Below, in pieces: positions 1 to 5,706 of a stretch of DNA of 6,993 bases. Where the stretch lies: contig JAAZLM010000211.1 of assembly GCA_012799315.1 (NCBI GenBank), forward strand, positions 1 to 6,993. The letters run 5' to 3'. Made by a program: the position numbers and the translations under genes. Below the pieces are notes generated by a model. The model did no database searches and was not told the DNA's origin. It saw only the letters and a list, made by a program, of their open reading frames with translations. The first letter of the stretch is position 1. Every line of letters begins with the position of its first letter. The stretch is from Clostridiales bacterium (GTDB lineage: Bacteria; Bacillota; Clostridia; Oscillospirales; Ruminococcaceae).

Positions 1-194
1 GTAAATCTAATCTCATTCTGCACTTGAATCTCATCTATCACCCATCTAATAGCAGGTTTAAAATGTATTGCATCAAGTATCCCCCTCGCCGCAGACGGCG
101 TTATACAGTCGTAGCTCACTCGCTCAACCTTCATCTCTGGTCGGGTAAAGAGTGCATAATCCCCCGAAACCTCAAGTTTAAAACCGTAGCTCAT
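1..194 (-). CDS. cas5: Cas5 (Cas5d/Cas5c, type I-C), N-terminal part, cut by window edge
   Basis: The 64 visible residues begin [20 protein letters not shown] and continue with a [17 protein letters not shown] segment and [12 protein letters not shown]. This is the N-terminal RAMP fold typical of type I-C Cas5. In type I-C this protein replaces Cas6: it cuts the CRISPR repeat at the 3' base of its hairpin and stays bound to the 5' handle in Cascade. From memory of the Bacillus halodurans protein, a catalytic Tyr sits in a SIYWKP segment; here the equivalent is AIHFKP with His44, so the nuclease residue may differ. The rest (catalytic Lys/His region) lies outside the window. The ATG at 194-192 follows a near-perfect Shine-Dalgarno. 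The gene has its own promoter inside the cas3-cas5 gap and is probably followed off-window by cas8c, cas7, cas4, cas1 and cas2, the standard type I-C order (known of the family, not seen). Confidence 0.93.
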   Translation of the reverse strand, partial: MSYGFKLEVSGDYALFTRPEMKVERVSYDCITPSAARGILDAIHFKPAIRWVIDEIQVQNEIRF

Positions 195-198
195 TAAA

Positions 199-208
199 TC
201 ACCTCCTT
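199..208 (-). promoter_or_regulatory. Shine-Dalgarno of cas5, fully complementary to the anti-SD
   Basis: On the minus strand this reads AAGGAGGTGA, a ten-base complement of the 16S rRNA tail, four bases before the ATG at 194-192. Two bases of the TTC PAM (207-209) of the crRNA-like guide's target fall inside it, so guide binding would cover the edge of the ribosome site as well as the transcription start. A five-codon mini-ORF (ATG at 211-209, TAA at 196-194) runs over the SD and overlaps the cas5 start by one base; it has no SD of its own and is probably incidental. Confidence 0.85.
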
Positions 209-226
209 CATGCGTTTGTAAGTTAT
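207..226 (+). promoter_or_regulatory. Predicted PAM plus partial protospacer for the crRNA-like guide, in the cas5 leader
   Basis: TTC at 207-209 is followed by a sequence matching the spacer-like part of the 366-456 RNA (starting at 393). Position by position: 1-5 (ATGCG) match, 6 differs (guide G, target T), 7-11 (TTGTA) match, 12 differs (guide G, target A), 13-17 (GTTAT) match, 18 onwards diverges. Every mismatch within 1-18 is at a multiple of six, where type I Cascade flips the guide base out and does not read it. TTC is the established type I-C PAM. A full-length R-loop of about 34 bp would extend to roughly 243, over the cas5 transcription start (about 233) and the -10 (240-245). The match is too short for expected target destruction but suits repression. 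The guide also equals the antisense of the cas5 mRNA leader, so plain antisense pairing is an alternative. Confidence 0.8.
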
Positions 227-239
227 AAACTATGCTTAT

Positions 240-268
240 AGTATACTTGTTTCTAACATAACCATCAA
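240..268 (-). promoter_or_regulatory. Promoter of cas5 (and the downstream cas operon)
   Basis: Reading the minus strand, TTGATG (268-263) is separated by 17 bp from TATACT (245-240), close to the sigma-A consensus. Predicted start is near 233, giving a leader of about 40 nt before the cas5 ATG. It diverges from the promoter of the small RNA at 332-360, so both could fire independently. Its start site and -10 lie within the stretch a Cascade complex on the 207-226 site would cover. Confidence 0.72.
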
Positions 269-331
269 TATGCTTTTTACCCAATGTTTGGTGCGATTAT
301 TTAGTATATACTTACAAATCATGTTGTTTGC

Positions 332-360
332 TTTACTAAAACTCTATTTAGTGTTATAAT
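332..360 (+). promoter_or_regulatory. Promoter of the crRNA-like small RNA
   Basis: TTTACT (332-337), a 17 bp spacer, and a perfect TATAAT (355-360). The sixth base after the -10 is G366, the first base of the degenerate CRISPR repeat, so the RNA should begin exactly with its repeat and no leader. No open reading frame with a ribosome site follows on this strand before the terminator at 418-456, which argues for a non-coding product. Confidence 0.75.
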
Positions 361-365
361 AAATT

Positions 366-392
366 GTCATTCGTTTGAATGTGGGTTGAAAT
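366..392 (+). repeat. Single degenerate type I-C-like CRISPR repeat (pseudo-repeat)
   Basis: It starts GT, then a five-pair hairpin CATTC-GTTT-GAATG (368-381), then TGGGTTGAAAT (382-392). Family repeats of type I-C begin GTCGC, have a short hairpin such as GCACTC/GAGTGC, and end GTGGATTGAAAT. The 11-base 3' end here differs from the usual TGGATTGAAAT handle at one base (A to G), and the stem is weaker (A/T-rich) but at the same place. There is one copy only, with no second repeat within the window, so it is not an array. The host's genuine array is not in the window, so divergence from it cannot be measured here. Confidence 0.78.
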
Positions 393-417
393 ATGCGGTT
401 GTAGGTTATCGCAACTC

Positions 418-456
418 TCTTCCCCCTCCTTAAAAATGGGAAGGGGAAGATTTTTT
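418..456 (+). terminator. Rho-independent terminator of the crRNA-like RNA
   Basis: TCTTCCCC (418-425) pairs with GGGGAAGA (443-450); after one C-A mismatch, TCC (427-429) pairs with GGA (439-441); the loop is about 8 bases; TTTTTT follows at 451-456. The T-tract faces the plus strand only: on the minus strand the hairpin is preceded by A's and followed by GAGTTG, so it should not stop cas3 transcripts. Its last two T's are part of the cas3 stop codon (455-457). Confidence 0.85.
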
Positions 457-2632
457 ATGCGTAGATTCCGATGCCTGTTTCTAAGTTAAGATTAAGGCCT
501 GTCTTTTCATTATAAGAATCCTCATCCGATAGAACAGCAAATTCATTTGCCACTAACCTAACCCTCCCAGCGTTTAGCAAGGCAATAAATTCATTTTCAT
601 AAATATTTACCGTATACGCTTGTAGAGATCGCAATGTCTTGGAGTGGAACTCCTCTTCTTTAAGTCTGCTAATTAGCTCATTTGCATTACCTCTAGATGG
701 AATTATTACTGGGCGAGTATCATCCTTGATTATTTTAAATTCGCTGGCGATATCTTTAAAATCAAAGTCCAGTTTGCTAACATTCTCCTCAAGCATCTGG
801 CTAATATTATTAGTGTCGAGACCTTTACTGCTCAAGATATACTGCATTTCCTCAAAATATGACCTTATTGCATCTAATGATGCAATGTCGTCAAATCTTC
901 TCATAGTTCCTTTAGTTATCTTGCTTATACTTTTAAAAAACTTGGGTTCACGTTTTGAATATTTCTCTTCAGAAATAAAAACATGAACTTCTCCTAAGAC
1001 TGGTTCGCCATTGCCATTCTTTAACTCTCCCTCACGATTACACCTGCCTGCTGACTGTATTATAGAATCAAGCCCAGCCATTGCTCTGTAAACAACAGGG
1101 AAATCGATGTCGACTCCAGCTTCAATTAGTGAGGTCGATATGACTTTACAAGGCATGCCCCTATTCAGTCTATCCTTTATTTCAGATATAACCGCCCTCC
1201 TATCGAAGGGGCACATATATGTTGATAGGTGATAAACATCTTCCCCTTCTAACATTGAGAACAATTCAAATGCATGCTTACGGGTATTAACTATACACAA
1301 TGCCTGACGATGCGCATTAATCTCTTTTGCTAGAGTATCGTTATCCATTAAACCTCTTTTGATGATATTGGTGCGCTTAAAAAAATTGTAAAGTCCTGTG
1401 ACATCATTGCATATCTCTTTTATCTCCATTTCTTTAGGGAACAAATTATCTAAGGCTGGTTGGGTGGCGGTGCATAATACTGCTGAGCATTTATAATTCG
1501 TCACTAATTCGGATATAACCTTAACACACGGTATAAGATAATTTATAGGAAGCATCTGAGCTTCATCAAAAATAATGACACTGTTGACTATATTGTGTAG
1601 CTTCCTACATCTTGAAGATCTATTTGCATATAGCGATTCAAAGAATTGAACATTAGTAGTCACTATTATTGGTATATCCCAATTCTCGGAGGACAACTTT
1701 AATTTATTATACTTTTCGTTTTCACCGTCTTTAAAATCAAAATTCGAGTGATGTTCTAGAACAACATCATCGCCGAATACTTTCCTAAATTCTTCAGCAT
1801 TCTGCTCAATTATGCTAGTATACGGTATAACATATATTATTCTATCCATGTCATTTTCAATTGCATGATTTAATGCGAAAGCCATTGATGAAAATGTCTT
1901 TCCACCGCCAGTTGGCACAGTTAAAGAAAATAGACCTCTTTGGTTCTCTGCTTTACTTATACAAGAATTCAATATCTCATTTCTTTTTGTGTTAATCGGG
2001 TTCGTAGCTTTCTCAAAGCTGCGGATTTTTTTGTTCAATTCATCAAGTAAGCTTTTAAGGTGCAGATCATAACCTCTTTGGACTTTATTATCCTTCATAA
2101 ATGCCTCAGTGTTTAAGAAATCCGCATCTACTAGGCATGAATAGAGCATCCTTATATAAAAAGATAGTGCAAAGCCAATACCATTCGTTATTTTTACATC
2201 TGGCATTGAGTTCGCTGGCAAACCAATTTCCGGCATTTCACCGAGGTAGCCATCATAAGAATATATATTATCATTATTGAGTTTGCTTGATAATGTTCCC
2301 TCAATACCAACATCATGTTTCGAGCCAGCATTAGGAATTCCCGCATGGTGTCCACCTATACAATATGCTATCATCTTCCCAATATTGCCGAATCTTTTGT
2401 AAGCTTCTTGTGCCCCCGCAGTAGAATGATCCACCAACTTTTTGCTGCCATTAATGCGATCTTGGAATTGCAGAGAATACTTGCCTAAATCATGTAACAT
2501 CCCAGCTATGTAGGCATATTCCCCCGCACCGAATTTATCGGCAAAAGACCTTGCCATTTCTGCAGTTTCTTCTAAATGGTCTATAAGCAAATGTGTTCTG
2601 CTACTTTCCTCCATTTTGTGTGCAATAAACAT
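455..2632 (-). CDS. cas3: Cas3, type I-C CRISPR-associated HD nuclease/helicase
   Basis: Cas3 is recruited by Cascade after target recognition, nicks the displaced strand with its HD domain and degrades DNA while moving 3' to 5'. All parts are visible in 725 residues. HD domain (about 1-200): His19, MLHDLGK (His47-Asp48), His69, GGHHAG (His95-His96) and a VDADF segment at 168-172. Helicase: Walker A VPTGGGKT (239-246), VTTNVQFFES near 324-333, Walker B DEAQ (356-359), motif III TATQP (388-392), motif V STSLIEAGVDID (499-510), and motif VI QSAGRCNREG (526-535) with the arginine finger. The C-terminal region follows to 725. The length is normal for type I-C and no motif is broken, so the gene looks functional. 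The ATG at 2632 is chosen because AAGGTG lies just upstream and the MFIAHK start aligns with family N-termini; a second Met is seven codons in. It has its own promoter at 2714-2746. The 260 bp gap before cas5 is unusually long for this operon and holds the small RNA unit. Confidence 0.96.
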   Translation of the reverse strand: MFIAHKMEESSRTHLLIDHLEETAEMARSFADKFGAGEYAYIAGMLHDLGKYSLQFQDRINGSKKLVDHSTAGAQEAYKRFGNIGKMIAYCIGGHHAGIPNAGSKHDVGIEGTLSSKLNNDNIYSYDGYLGEMPEIGLPANSMPDVKITNGIGFALSFYIRMLYSCLVDADFLNTEAFMKDNKVQRGYDLHLKSLLDELNKKIRSFEKATNPINTKRNEILNSCISKAENQRGLFSLTVPTGGGKTFSSMAFALNHAIENDMDRIIYVIPYTSIIEQNAEEFRKVFGDDVVLEHHSNFDFKDGENEKYNKLKLSSENWDIPIIVTTNVQFFESLYANRSSRCRKLHNIVNSVIIFDEAQMLPINYLIPCVKVISELVTNYKCSAVLCTATQPALDNLFPKEMEIKEICNDVTGLYNFFKRTNIIKRGLMDNDTLAKEINAHRQALCIVNTRKHAFELFSMLEGEDVYHLSTYMCPFDRRAVISEIKDRLNRGMPCKVISTSLIEAGVDIDFPVVYRAMAGLDSIIQSAGRCNREGELKNGNGEPVLGEVHVFISEEKYSKREPKFFKSISKITKGTMRRFDDIASLDAIRSYFEEMQYILSSKGLDTNNISQMLEENVSKLDFDFKDIASEFKIIKDDTRPVIIPSRGNANELISRLKEEEFHSKTLRSLQAYTVNIYENEFIALLNAGRVRLVANEFAVLSDEDSYNEKTGLNLNLETGIGIYA

Positions 2633-2713
2633 AATTCACCTTACCTTTATCATTTACTTTAATTCTAGCGACATATTTTGTGCATCCACACTAAACCCTT
2701 CCAACTTATAGCT

Positions 2714-2746
2714 ATTATATCACAATGTAAATGCAAAAAGTGTCAA
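2714..2746 (-). promoter_or_regulatory. Promoter of cas3 (extended -10)
   Basis: On the minus strand, TGATATAAT (ending at 2714) is an extended -10 (TGnTATAAT). A perfect TTGACA lies at 2746-2741, but the spacing to TATAAT is 21 bp, longer than the ideal 17, so the extended -10 may carry most of the activity. Predicted start near 2707 gives a leader of about 75 nt. I searched this region by eye for the guide's seed (ATGCG after TTC) and found none, so cas3 appears not to be a direct target of the small RNA. Confidence 0.6.
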
Positions 2747-3015
2747 CCTATGAATATATTTTATACTTTTTCCCAAATTCGTGTTGAATTTAGTCTTTTT
2801 CCTTGGATAAACTATATCTTTAGACGGTTTATAATTCGCATTAGTGAATTAGTTTGGTTAAAGCGACGATGCTTTGTAGTAGATCTGGATTTATGTCACT
2901 ACTTTCTACGATTCGTTAATGCGACTGTTGTCCGCCGTAGTTCTGCTGCCTTTTGCGACTTTTATTGTTACGGGAAATGCTTTTGTAGAATATTTTCTAT
3001 TAAGACGATTTAATA
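2747..3015. other. Intergenic stretch without a convincing gene
   Basis: About 270 bp between the cas3 promoter and the next plus-strand promoter. A long plus-strand frame opens with TTG at 2678 and runs to 3013, but has no ribosome site, crosses the cas3 promoter and gives a Cys-rich, unfamiliar protein, so I do not call it. A short hydrophobic ORF at 2919-3038 is listed separately. I see no tRNA, repeat array or insertion-sequence end. It may be a decayed gene. Confidence 0.5.
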
Positions 3016-3038
3016 CTGATAATTTTTTTGTTTTATGA
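2919..3038 (+). other. Doubtful 39-codon hydrophobic ORF, possibly remnant of a membrane protein
   Basis: ATG at 2919 opens a frame beginning MRLLSAVVLLPFATFIVTGN, then FVEYFLLRRFNTDN, ending in TGA at 3036-3038. It would form one membrane segment (about residues 3-18) followed by a basic stretch (LLRRF). The frame is open upstream to a TAG at 2880 with no other ATG. No Shine-Dalgarno precedes 2919, and its end overlaps the -10 region of the next promoter, so translation is doubtful. It could be the C-terminal relic of a membrane protein, a small membrane peptide, or chance. I do not recognise it. Confidence 0.2.
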
Positions 3039-3044
3039 TATACT
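3016..3044 (+). promoter_or_regulatory. Promoter of the ybaN-membrane protein-katA-perR gene group
   Basis: CTGATA (3016-3021), 17 bp, then TATACT (3039-3044) with TG at 3036-3037, making an extended -10. Start is expected near 3051. A perfect 11-base palindrome TACTA-T-TAGTA (3041-3051) overlaps the -10 and the start, a position suited to a repressor; it is not a clear match to the PerR box consensus. Confidence 0.6.
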
Positions 3045-3088
3045 ATTAGTAATGAGTCTTAATAGGCATTAGAGAAAGTAGTGATATT

Positions 3089-3472
3089 TTGCGTTTTAAA
3101 AAGTGTTTAATGCCGAGCATTGGCTTTGTTTTTCTTGGTTTAGGTGCGATCGGTGTTATTTTGCCCATATGGCCGACTACACCTTTTGTTTTAGTATCTG
3201 TTGCGTGTTTCTCATCTTCCCCCCGCATAAAAGCGAAAATTATGAAGATTCCTTTTTTCAGGGAGCATATTGAGAATTATAATAATAGGAACGGTCTATC
3301 ATCTAAAACATTATTAATTAGCCTTATTTGGTTATGGGGAATGCTGATAATATCTATGTCTATCATTCGAGAATTGTGGGCATTCATTCTATTATCTATT
3401 GTCGGCTCAGCCGTGACAACGCATATTCTCTTTGTTGCAAGGCCAAAAGATAAGGGAGAGAAGAAAGAATGA
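3089..3472 (+). CDS. YbaN/DUF454-family small inner-membrane protein
   Basis: A 127-residue membrane protein with the DUF454 signature: an N-terminal hydrophobic helix rich in Gly (SIGFVFLGLGAIGVILPI, about 10-27), then PTTPFVLVSVACFSSSPRIK (29-48), a polar stretch with FFREHIENY (56-64), and two further membrane segments (about 74-92 and 95-116), ending in a charged tail (KDKGEKKE). The P-TTPF motif and following Phe/Ser-rich segment are the family hallmark. The molecular function of the family is not established. Start choice is uncertain: the TTG at 3089 keeps the usual basic MRFKK-like beginning, but only a weak AGAAAG precedes it; the alternative ATG at 3110 would remove seven residues and also lacks a clear SD. 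It overlaps the next gene by ATGA, implying translational coupling. Confidence 0.85.
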   Translation: MRFKKCLMPSIGFVFLGLGAIGVILPIWPTTPFVLVSVACFSSSPRIKAKIMKIPFFREHIENYNNRNGLSSKTLLISLIWLWGMLIISMSIIRELWAFILLSIVGSAVTTHILFVARPKDKGEKKE

Positions 3473-4122
3473 AGCATAACTTTAGAATTTTAGAGGCCGT
3501 GTTCGATGTTCTATATCTGGGCATCGCATTGATAATCGGGGTTATACTAATGTTGAGTTCAATCAATAATTCCGCAAGATTAGTTGCAGGCATTGCCGTA
3601 TTAACATTAACTATTGGCGATTCGTTCCATCTAGTGCCGCGGATAATACATATTACTACACCTAATGTATCGGATCGTATTTATTATTTTCTTGGACGTG
3701 GAAAACAAATTACATCAATTACGATGGCAATTTTCTATTTACTTCTATGGTGGATAGGAACAATGGTTTTACCAGTCGGTAACGTCAAGGTTTACTCCTA
3801 TCTTATTTTTATTCTTGTTGCTATACGTATTATAATGTGCATAATGCCGCAGAATAAATGGCTTGAAAAAGATGCGGATAACCTGTGGGGAATTTGGCGA
3901 AATGTCCCGTTCCTAGCTATTGGGCTCATTGTAGCGACACTGTTTTTCATTTATAGATCGTCATTCCAACAGCTTGGGTTAATGTGGGTGGCTATCCTAA
4001 TAAGTTTCGCATTCTATATGCCTGTTGTGATCTGGGCGGACAAGGTCCCAAAAATCGGGATGCTCATGTTGCCTAAATCATGTACATATATTTGGATACT
4101 TATAATGTTCCTATCGCTGTAA
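3469..4122 (+). CDS. Conserved-looking polytopic membrane protein, function unknown
   Basis: I do not recognise this 217-residue protein. It is almost wholly membrane-embedded, with about seven predicted segments: roughly 11-30, 36-50, 82-101, 108-127, 145-162, 170-188 and 198-216. Notable polar spots inside or beside membranes are GDSFHLVPRI (50-59), a charged loop DRIYYFLGRGKQ (69-80), and QNKWLEKDADNLWGIWRN (128-145). A His/Asp/Arg cluster near 51-58 at a membrane edge could be functional (inference). There is no signal peptide distinct from the first helix. The ATG at 3469 overlaps the preceding stop as ATGA, with a purine-rich GGGAGAGAAG upstream, so the two are surely co-translated. Only 44 bp separate it from katA and I see no terminator, so it likely shares the katA transcript. 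Confidence 0.75.
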   Translation: MKHNFRILEAVFDVLYLGIALIIGVILMLSSINNSARLVAGIAVLTLTIGDSFHLVPRIIHITTPNVSDRIYYFLGRGKQITSITMAIFYLLLWWIGTMVLPVGNVKVYSYLIFILVAIRIIMCIMPQNKWLEKDADNLWGIWRNVPFLAIGLIVATLFFIYRSSFQQLGLMWVAILISFAFYMPVVIWADKVPKIGMLMLPKSCTYIWILIMFLSL

Positions 4123-4166
4123 TTATCCTAGTGATATTGCATAAAAATTAAAAGGAAGGTGTTATT

Positions 4167-5681
4167 ATGAAAAAACTGCAAAAACTCACGAACGAGGTCG
4201 GTGCACCGGTCGCCGATAATGAAAATGCTATTACTGCGGGGCCACGTGGCCCAGTTGTAATGCAGGATGTTTGGCTGATGGAAAAGATGGCTCACTTTAA
4301 CCGTGAAGTTATTCCAGAGCGACGAATGCACGCAAAAGGTTGGGGTGCATATGGTAACCTGACCGTAACACATGATATTTCACAATATACTAAGGCGAAA
4401 GTATTGCAGCCTGGAGCAAAAACTGATCTATTTATTCGATTCTCTACTGTTGCCGGCGAACGTGGCGCAGCTGATTGTGAAAGAGATATTCGTGGTACTG
4501 CTGTAAAGTTCTATACAGAAGAGGGAAATTGGGACTTAGTTGGCAACAATACTCCTACATTCTTTATCCGAGATGTACATAACTTCGCTGACTTAAACCG
4601 TGCAGTTAAGAGGGATCCCCGAACGGGACGCCGCTCCGCTCAAAATAACTGGGACTTTTGGACCTTGTTACCCGAATGTTTCCATCAAGTTACTATCGTA
4701 ATGAGTGATCGTGGAATACCTGCATCTTTCCGAAATATGCACTTCTTTGGCGAACATACCTACTCCTTTTATAACGATAAAAATGAACGAGTATGGTGTA
4801 AATTCCATTTCAGAACTCAACAAGGAATTAAGAATCTTTCCAATAAGGAAGCAGCCGAAATCAACGGCATGGATAGAGAATATCATGGTAAAGATCTGTT
4901 TGATGCTATTGAACGTGGCGATTACCCAAAATGGACTATGTATGTTCAAATCATGACAGAGCAGCAAGCGAAAAATCACTATGAAAACCCATTCGATATT
5001 ACCAAGATTTGGAGAAAGTCGGAATACCCGCTCATTGAAGTTGGTGTTTTAGAGCTTAACCGTAACCCGGAAAACTACTTTGCCGAGGTTGAGCAAGCGG
5101 CATTCACACCGGCGCACGTTGTTCCCGGTATTGGATTCAGCCCTGATCGCTTTTTACAAGGAAGATTATTCTCATATGGAGATGCTCAAAGATACCGCCT
5201 AGGCGTTAACCATAACCTCATTCCTGTTAATCGTGCTAAAGTTGAAGTTACCGATTATCATCGTGATGGCGCAATGAGAGTAGATGGAAACTATGGCGGG
5301 GCACCGGCATATACTCCGAATAGTCAAGGAATATGGACGGCGCAACCCGATGTTATGGAGCCTCCTCTTGATTTAGATGGCGCAATGTATCGCTACGATC
5401 CCAAGGATGATCCTACTGACGATTGTTTCCGTGCAGGCGGGGATTTATGGCGCTTAATGGCGGAGGATAAAAAGCAGGTTCTAATTGAGAATACTGTTGA
5501 AGATATGGCTCCTGTAACAAAGAATATCAAATATCGTCATGCTGCCCATTGCTATTTGGCGGATCCCGAATACGGCGAGCGATTTGCTAATGCGGCTGGC
5601 TTAAATTTCGATAAGGTTAAGGAATTATCTAAACTAAGTCATGATGAATTAGTTGAAGCAACATTGAAAGATATGGACTAG
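4167..5681 (+). CDS. katA: Monofunctional heme catalase (small-subunit, KatA type)
   Basis: This enzyme turns two hydrogen peroxide into water and oxygen in the cytoplasm, as a heme-b homotetramer in this family. The 504-residue length is that of small-subunit catalases. Key features: the N-terminal ITAGPRGP arm; distal His55 in [15 protein letters not shown]; the [13 protein letters not shown] segment (91-103); catalytic Asn128 in [11 protein letters not shown]; and the proximal heme ligand Tyr337 in [14 protein letters not shown] with Arg333. C-terminal [19 protein letters not shown] is also typical. Nothing is truncated or altered at the active site. AAAGGAAGGTG sits seven bases before the ATG, a strong ribosome site. 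It lies 44 bp after a membrane-protein gene and 25 bp before a Fur-family regulator, which probably controls it. Codon use is not obviously unlike its neighbours. Confidence 0.98.
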   Translation: MKKLQKLTNEVGAPVADNENAITAGPRGPVVMQDVWLMEKMAHFNREVIPERRMHAKGWGAYGNLTVTHDISQYTKAKVLQPGAKTDLFIRFSTVAGERGAADCERDIRGTAVKFYTEEGNWDLVGNNTPTFFIRDVHNFADLNRAVKRDPRTGRRSAQNNWDFWTLLPECFHQVTIVMSDRGIPASFRNMHFFGEHTYSFYNDKNERVWCKFHFRTQQGIKNLSNKEAAEINGMDREYHGKDLFDAIERGDYPKWTMYVQIMTEQQAKNHYENPFDITKIWRKSEYPLIEVGVLELNRNPENYFAEVEQAAFTPAHVVPGIGFSPDRFLQGRLFSYGDAQRYRLGVNHNLIPVNRAKVEVTDYHRDGAMRVDGNYGGAPAYTPNSQGIWTAQPDVMEPPLDLDGAMYRYDPKDDPTDDCFRAGGDLWRLMAEDKKQVLIENTVEDMAPVTKNIKYRHAAHCYLADPEYGERFANAAGLNFDKVKELSKLSHDELVEATLKDMD

Positions 5682-5706
5682 GCACATTAAAGGGAAGTGT
5701 AGTATT

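Larger units (their letters stand above)
366..456 (+). ncRNA. crRNA-like small RNA (CreR/CreA-like cas regulator), opposite strand between cas3 and cas5
   Basis: A self-contained unit of about 91 nt with promoter, repeat-like 5' part, spacer-like middle and terminator. The 5' part (366-392) resembles a type I-C repeat. The spacer-like part starts at 393; about 25 nt are single-stranded before the terminator stem at 418. It would be processed by Cas5 to give a guide with an 11-nt handle; the terminator hairpin would stand where the second repeat's hairpin normally is. Its first 17 guide bases match the cas5 leader with mismatches only at 6 and 12, next to a TTC PAM. The known precedent is CRISPR-RNA-like regulators (CreA of CreTA modules, CreR) that direct Cascade to repress a promoter with partial complementarity. 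Role here is inferred: repression of cas5 and downstream genes when Cascade is abundant, release when Cascade or guides are scarce. No toxin gene partner is visible, so autorepression fits better than toxin control. The RNA is antisense to any cas3-cas5 read-through transcript. Confidence 0.8.

Noticed and set aside
194..211. Five-codon mini-ORF over the cas5 SD as a CreT-like toxin minigene
   Set aside because: It has no ribosome site of its own, no run of rare codons, and consists largely of the SD sequence; it is explained by the cas5 start.
281..291. Small inverted repeat CCAA-TGT-TTGG between the divergent cas5 and small-RNA promoters
   Set aside because: Only four-base arms; too short to call an operator from one sequence.
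366..456. Ordinary mini CRISPR array or solo relic repeat
   Set aside because: Only one repeat is present; a tailored promoter, a terminator in place of a second repeat, and a PAM-flanked match to the cas5 leader are not expected of a relic.
639..986. Plus-strand ORF inside cas3
   Set aside because: Shadow of the cas3 coding frame with low-complexity Ser/Leu composition and no ribosome site.
2821..3000. Three GTCGC motifs on the minus strand suggesting decayed type I-C repeats
   Set aside because: None is followed by a hairpin and TTGAAAT end, and their spacing is irregular; short-motif coincidence.
2678..3013. 111-codon plus-strand ORF starting with TTG
   Set aside because: No Shine-Dalgarno, crosses the cas3 promoter, Cys-rich composition unlike any family I know; most likely chance or a degraded gene.
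4100..4140. Separate katA promoter or PerR box (TATAAT at 4101-4106, AT-rich segment before katA)
   Set aside because: No acceptable -35 at 16-18 bp and only one recognisable half-site; not supportable, though a weak promoter is possible.
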